A DNA stretch of 23,804 nucleotides from a virus. The position numbers and the translations under genes were made by a program. Of the stretch, positions 21,443 to 23,804 are shown piece by piece. How positions within the stretch are numbered: position 1 is the first letter of the stretch; each line of letters begins with the position of its first letter. The stretch is from IMG/VR virus record IMGVR_UViG_3300006738_000084, positions 1-23,804 of that record. One strand, 5' to 3'. The notes under the pieces were generated by a model. It had not been told where the DNA came from and ran no database searches. It saw only the letters and a program-made list of their open reading frames with translations.

Positions 21443-21540
21443 GCACTTCGGCCCACCAGTTCCACACAGTTGGCCCCGTTTGGGATAACCAATTTTCCAC
21501 TAAATCATACTTTTAACGCAAACATAGGAGGCCGAAGTGC
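21443..21540 (+). promoter_or_regulatory. inverted repeat covering the capsid ribosome-binding site and start
   Basis: GCACTTCGGCC (21443-21453) is the perfect reverse complement of GGCCGAAGTGC (21530-21540). The right arm contains the end of AGGAGG (21526-21531) and the whole GTG start (21537-21539), so pairing would hide the capsid start. GGATAACC occurs twice in the same leader (21435-21442 and 21483-21490). Confidence 0.8.
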
Positions 21541-22367
21541 CAACCACAGTAGACCTAAGTTTTGTGAAGCATTATCAGGCGGAGGTACATGAAGCGTACC
21601 AGCGTCAAGGTTCCAAGCTTCGCAATACCGTTCGCAGCAAAAACAACATTGATGCTGCCGACACCACATTCCAAAAAGTCGGTCGAGGCGTTGCCGGGCA
21701 GAAAACCCGTCACGGTAAAGTTCCTGTCATGAACATCGACCATACTCCAGTCCTTTGCACGTTGTCAGATTGGTATGCCGGTGATTGGCATGACAAGCTT
21801 GATGATTTCAAGACCAAAAACCCGGAACGCGATCTGTTAACTCGTGCGGGTGCTTTTGCTCTTGGCCGCAAAACCGACGAACAAATCATCCAGGATGCCC
21901 TTGCAAGTGCCACAGTGCAGATTGCAGCCGGTGGTGTTGGAATGACCCTGGCCAAAGCCCTTGAAGCTGCTGAGCTTTTGGGCGACGCCGATGTTCCGAT
22001 GGAAGATGGCGAAATTACCGCAGTGGTCGGCTGGAAACAGTGGACCGATTTGATGCAAATTGATGAATTCGTCAATGAGCATTTTATTCCGGCAAACGAA
22101 CTTCCGTTCGCCGGCAAAGGTTTGTTCGCCAAACGTTGGATGGGCATCATGTGGATGCCACATTCCGGCCTTACCAAAACTGGTAACAACCGTCTGACCT
22201 ACGTTTACCACAAAACTGCAATCGGCCATGCTGTCGGCGCAGAAGTCACGTCCGATATTACGTGGCACGGTGATCGTGCGGCTTGGTTCGTCAACAACAT
22301 GATGTCGATGGGCGCTTGCATGATCGACGTTGAAGGTTGTGTCGAGGTGCTTTGCGACGAAACGTAA
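21537..22367 (+). CDS. major capsid protein
   Basis: 276 residues from GTG 21537 behind AGGAGG. DLSFVKHYQAEVHEAYQRQG, followed by SKLRNTV, matches the N-terminus of a podoviral capsid family; FAKRWMGIMWMPHSGL and VTSDITWHGDRAAWFVNN are typical of the C-terminal half of HK97-fold coat proteins. It is short for the family but complete. Position after scaffold and before a decoration-type protein supports the call. Codon use is richer in C-ending codons than neighbours, as expected for an abundant protein. The leader hairpin may time its translation. Confidence 0.88.
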   Translation: MPTTVDLSFVKHYQAEVHEAYQRQGSKLRNTVRSKNNIDAADTTFQKVGRGVAGQKTRHGKVPVMNIDHTPVLCTLSDWYAGDWHDKLDDFKTKNPERDLLTRAGAFALGRKTDEQIIQDALASATVQIAAGGVGMTLAKALEAAELLGDADVPMEDGEITAVVGWKQWTDLMQIDEFVNEHFIPANELPFAGKGLFAKRWMGIMWMPHSGLTKTGNNRLTYVYHKTAIGHAVGAEVTSDITWHGDRAAWFVNNMMSMGACMIDVEGCVEVLCDET

Positions 22368-22414
22368 GTTTCGACCGCAATTTGTCTAAAACCCCCTAAA
22401 GGAGGGATTTTCTC

Positions 22415-23035
22415 ATGGCTTACGATCAAGATGGTTTCATCACAATTTCCAGTGGCGGTGCCATTGGTTCCGGTGATGGTTCCGTAAAAAGCGTCCACCA
22501 CTACAGCACTAACGATACCCTTGCTGTGGTTGAGGCCGCAAACTACTTCGACAGTGCTGCGCCGTTCATGAATGCTGGTGACACGATCCTCGTTACCGGT
22601 GATGTTGATGGTACACTGTTCACCAAACAGTATGGTGTTGCGTCTATTTCGGTGGCTAATGTCGTTGTTATTACTGGTGCTGCGAACCAGACGTTCACGT
22701 CGAAACACGTTCTCAATGTTTCGGTTGCCCTTACGAATGGTGTTTCCGGTTGGGTGGTTGCCCCGATTGCGGCCACCATTGACAACATTTATTCTGTTCT
22801 TAATGGTGCCATTACTACCAACGATGCCGTCCTTACGTTCGACATTGGTGGGACTGGTATTACCGACGGTGTGCTAACGATCGCCAATTCCGGTTCGGCT
22901 GCCGGCGATATCGACACTGACGCACCGTCGGCGTTGAATACGGTTGCTGCTGGTGATCTTATCAAGTGTACAGTTTCGGGTACCCCCGGTGGGTCTGAAA
23001 CTGCCGAAATCACTTTCGATATGACACCAACCTAA
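22415..23035 (+). CDS. head decoration / head-fibre-like protein
   Basis: 206 residues with two parts. The first 95 (HHYSTNDTLAVVEAANYFDS, MNAGDTILVTGDVDG) resemble a small beta domain seen in head-fibre and decoration proteins. The last 105 (VVAPIAATIDNIYSVLNGAI, TTNDAVLTFDIGGTGITDG) form a beta-rich module found in other phage surface proteins. GGAGGG lies before ATG 22415. It follows the capsid gene and is closed by a terminator-like hairpin, as for an abundant virion protein. The exact location on the head is inferred. Confidence 0.7.
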   Translation: MAYDQDGFITISSGGAIGSGDGSVKSVHHYSTNDTLAVVEAANYFDSAAPFMNAGDTILVTGDVDGTLFTKQYGVASISVANVVVITGAANQTFTSKHVLNVSVALTNGVSGWVVAPIAATIDNIYSVLNGAITTNDAVLTFDIGGTGITDGVLTIANSGSAAGDIDTDAPSALNTVAAGDLIKCTVSGTPGGSETAEITFDMTPT

Positions 23036-23044
23036 GAAACGGAG

Positions 23045-23070
23045 TGGGGGGTTTAACACCCCCCATTTTT
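23045..23070 (+). terminator. intrinsic terminator-like hairpin between head and tail genes
   Basis: TGGGGGGT (23045-23052) pairs with ACCCCCCA (23058-23065), 8 bp with a 5-nt loop, followed by TTTTT. It should cut transcription after the capsid and decoration genes. GGAG (23041-23044) lies just before it and the adaptor ATG (23073) 2 nt after the T-run. Confidence 0.8.
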
Positions 23071-23072
23071 CC

Positions 23073-23651
23073 ATGGCAACTTCCGATGTTTCAATTGTAT
23101 CTGCGGCCTCGGTTCTTGTTGGGGGCGCAGTAATTACGTCTTTTGAAGACGGTTCCACTGAGTCCGTTGTAGCGGGTACTTTGTACGAAGACACTCGGGA
23201 CGATTTACTTTCTACGAAACCTTGGGCTTTCAATACAAAAATAAGCACTATGTTGAGCAAACACGTTTCTGCTCCAGATGACAAGTGGGAAATTGCATAC
23301 CAACTTCCGTCTGACATTATAAATTTGATTTCCGTTAATAAAGACGATGTTCTTGATTACGATGTACAGGAAACTTTCTTAGTTACCAATTTTGATGGGG
23401 AAGTTTATGCTGAATACCAATTTTCAGTTTCAGAAGACAAATTTCCCTCTTACTTCACCACTTATTTACAAATGGTTTTAGCCTCAAAATTTGCTATACC
23501 GATCGCTGATGATCCTGCAAAAACCACTGCATTGTCAAAAGAGGCGGACAGGTTAGGTAAATTAGCACGTAATGCGGACGCAAGGCAAAAAACAAACCAA
23601 AGAATTTCTGGGAGACAATCTCAAAGATCACCTTTCACAAGGGTTAGGTAA
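23073..23651 (+). CDS. tail adaptor (tail tubular protein A-like)
   Basis: 192 residues. SDVSIVSAASVLVGGAVITSF, then LYEDTRDDLLSTKPWAFNT and WEIAYQLPSDIINLISV are the standard pattern of T7 gp11/P22 gp4-type adaptors, which join the portal to the tail nozzle. The C-terminus is basic (QRISGRQSQRSPFTRVR). No Shine-Dalgarno is directly in front of ATG 23073; the nearest GGAG is beyond the terminator hairpin. The stop overlaps the next ATG as TAATG. Confidence 0.88.
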   Translation: MATSDVSIVSAASVLVGGAVITSFEDGSTESVVAGTLYEDTRDDLLSTKPWAFNTKISTMLSKHVSAPDDKWEIAYQLPSDIINLISVNKDDVLDYDVQETFLVTNFDGEVYAEYQFSVSEDKFPSYFTTYLQMVLASKFAIPIADDPAKTTALSKEADRLGKLARNADARQKTNQRISGRQSQRSPFTRVR

Positions 23652-23804
23652 TGGCACAAACCCTTCGTATTCCAACAACAAATTTCGGGTCTGGGGTATT
23701 AACCCCAAGGATGCGACGCCGCACTGATATTAGGCAGTATTATCAGAGCGCGGAAATTATGGACAATGTTTTGTTGTTTCCACAGGGCGGGTGTTATGTT
23801 AGAC
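23651..23804 (+). CDS. tail nozzle (tail tubular protein B-like), 3' cut by window
   Basis: The first 51 codons are visible from ATG 23651. GVLTPRMRRRTDIRQYYQSA, then MDNVLLFPQGGCYVR matches the N-terminus of podoviral nozzle proteins (T7 gp12 type), where an R-x-D-...-Y motif is followed by a P-x-GG segment. It would form the hexameric tail tube end. Coupled to the adaptor by TAATG. Confidence 0.8.
   Translation, partial: MAQTLRIPTTNFGSGVLTPRMRRRTDIRQYYQSAEIMDNVLLFPQGGCYVR

Overview
The window is a contiguous piece of a tailed double-stranded DNA phage genome. The rightward genes are those of a short-tailed (podovirus-type) virion: two small-terminase-like genes, large terminase, portal, a Bbp19-like gene, scaffold, capsid, decoration protein, tail adaptor and the start of the tail nozzle. 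The leftward genes are phage replication genes. No integrase, host gene, IS element or CRISPR array was seen. The host cannot be named from the sequence; sigma70-like promoters and purine-rich Shine-Dalgarno (SD) sites point to a bacterium with standard machinery.

The left 14.7 kb is transcribed leftward. It carries a complete candidate set for making and copying a 2-aminoadenine (Z) genome: a dATP-removing HD phosphohydrolase (DatZ-like), a MazG-type pyrophosphohydrolase (MazZ-like), a phage adenylosuccinate synthetase homologue in which the catalytic Asp of the GDEGKG loop is Ser (PurZ), and a family A DNA polymerase with a 3'-5' exonuclease (DpoZ-like). A primase-polymerase/SF3 helicase, an SNF2-type helicase, a PD-(D/E)XK nuclease, a DUF6378-like protein and, unusually, a RyR-domain protein lie among them. 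Expected chemistry: MazZ makes dGMP from dGTP, PurZ adds aspartate to dGMP, host enzymes complete dZTP, DatZ destroys dATP, and DpoZ copies with Z in place of A.

Upstream (9-14.7 kb) are mostly small genes of unknown function. They include a pair of paralogues at 12.4 and 14.0 kb and chains of very short overlapping genes. Eight of the leftward genes share a near-identical SD motif (AGAGAGGA), and four have recognisable leftward sigma70-like promoters close upstream.

The divergent switch lies at about 14.7-15.65 kb. A roughly 300-bp control region there (15190-15487), full of GTTACGTATGTGCTAC-type sites, has a diverged inverted counterpart at 11662-11960. A strong rightward promoter (15516-15544) should start the structural transcript at the edge of an 83-nt element that folds as a tRNA-like cloverleaf, just ahead of the first terminase gene.

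The right 8.2 kb is the packaging and structural operon. Its genes are tightly packed or overlapping. One perfect inverted repeat covers the capsid ribosome-binding site and GTG start, and an intrinsic terminator-like hairpin separates the abundant capsid proteins from the tail genes. Both ends of the window cut genes.
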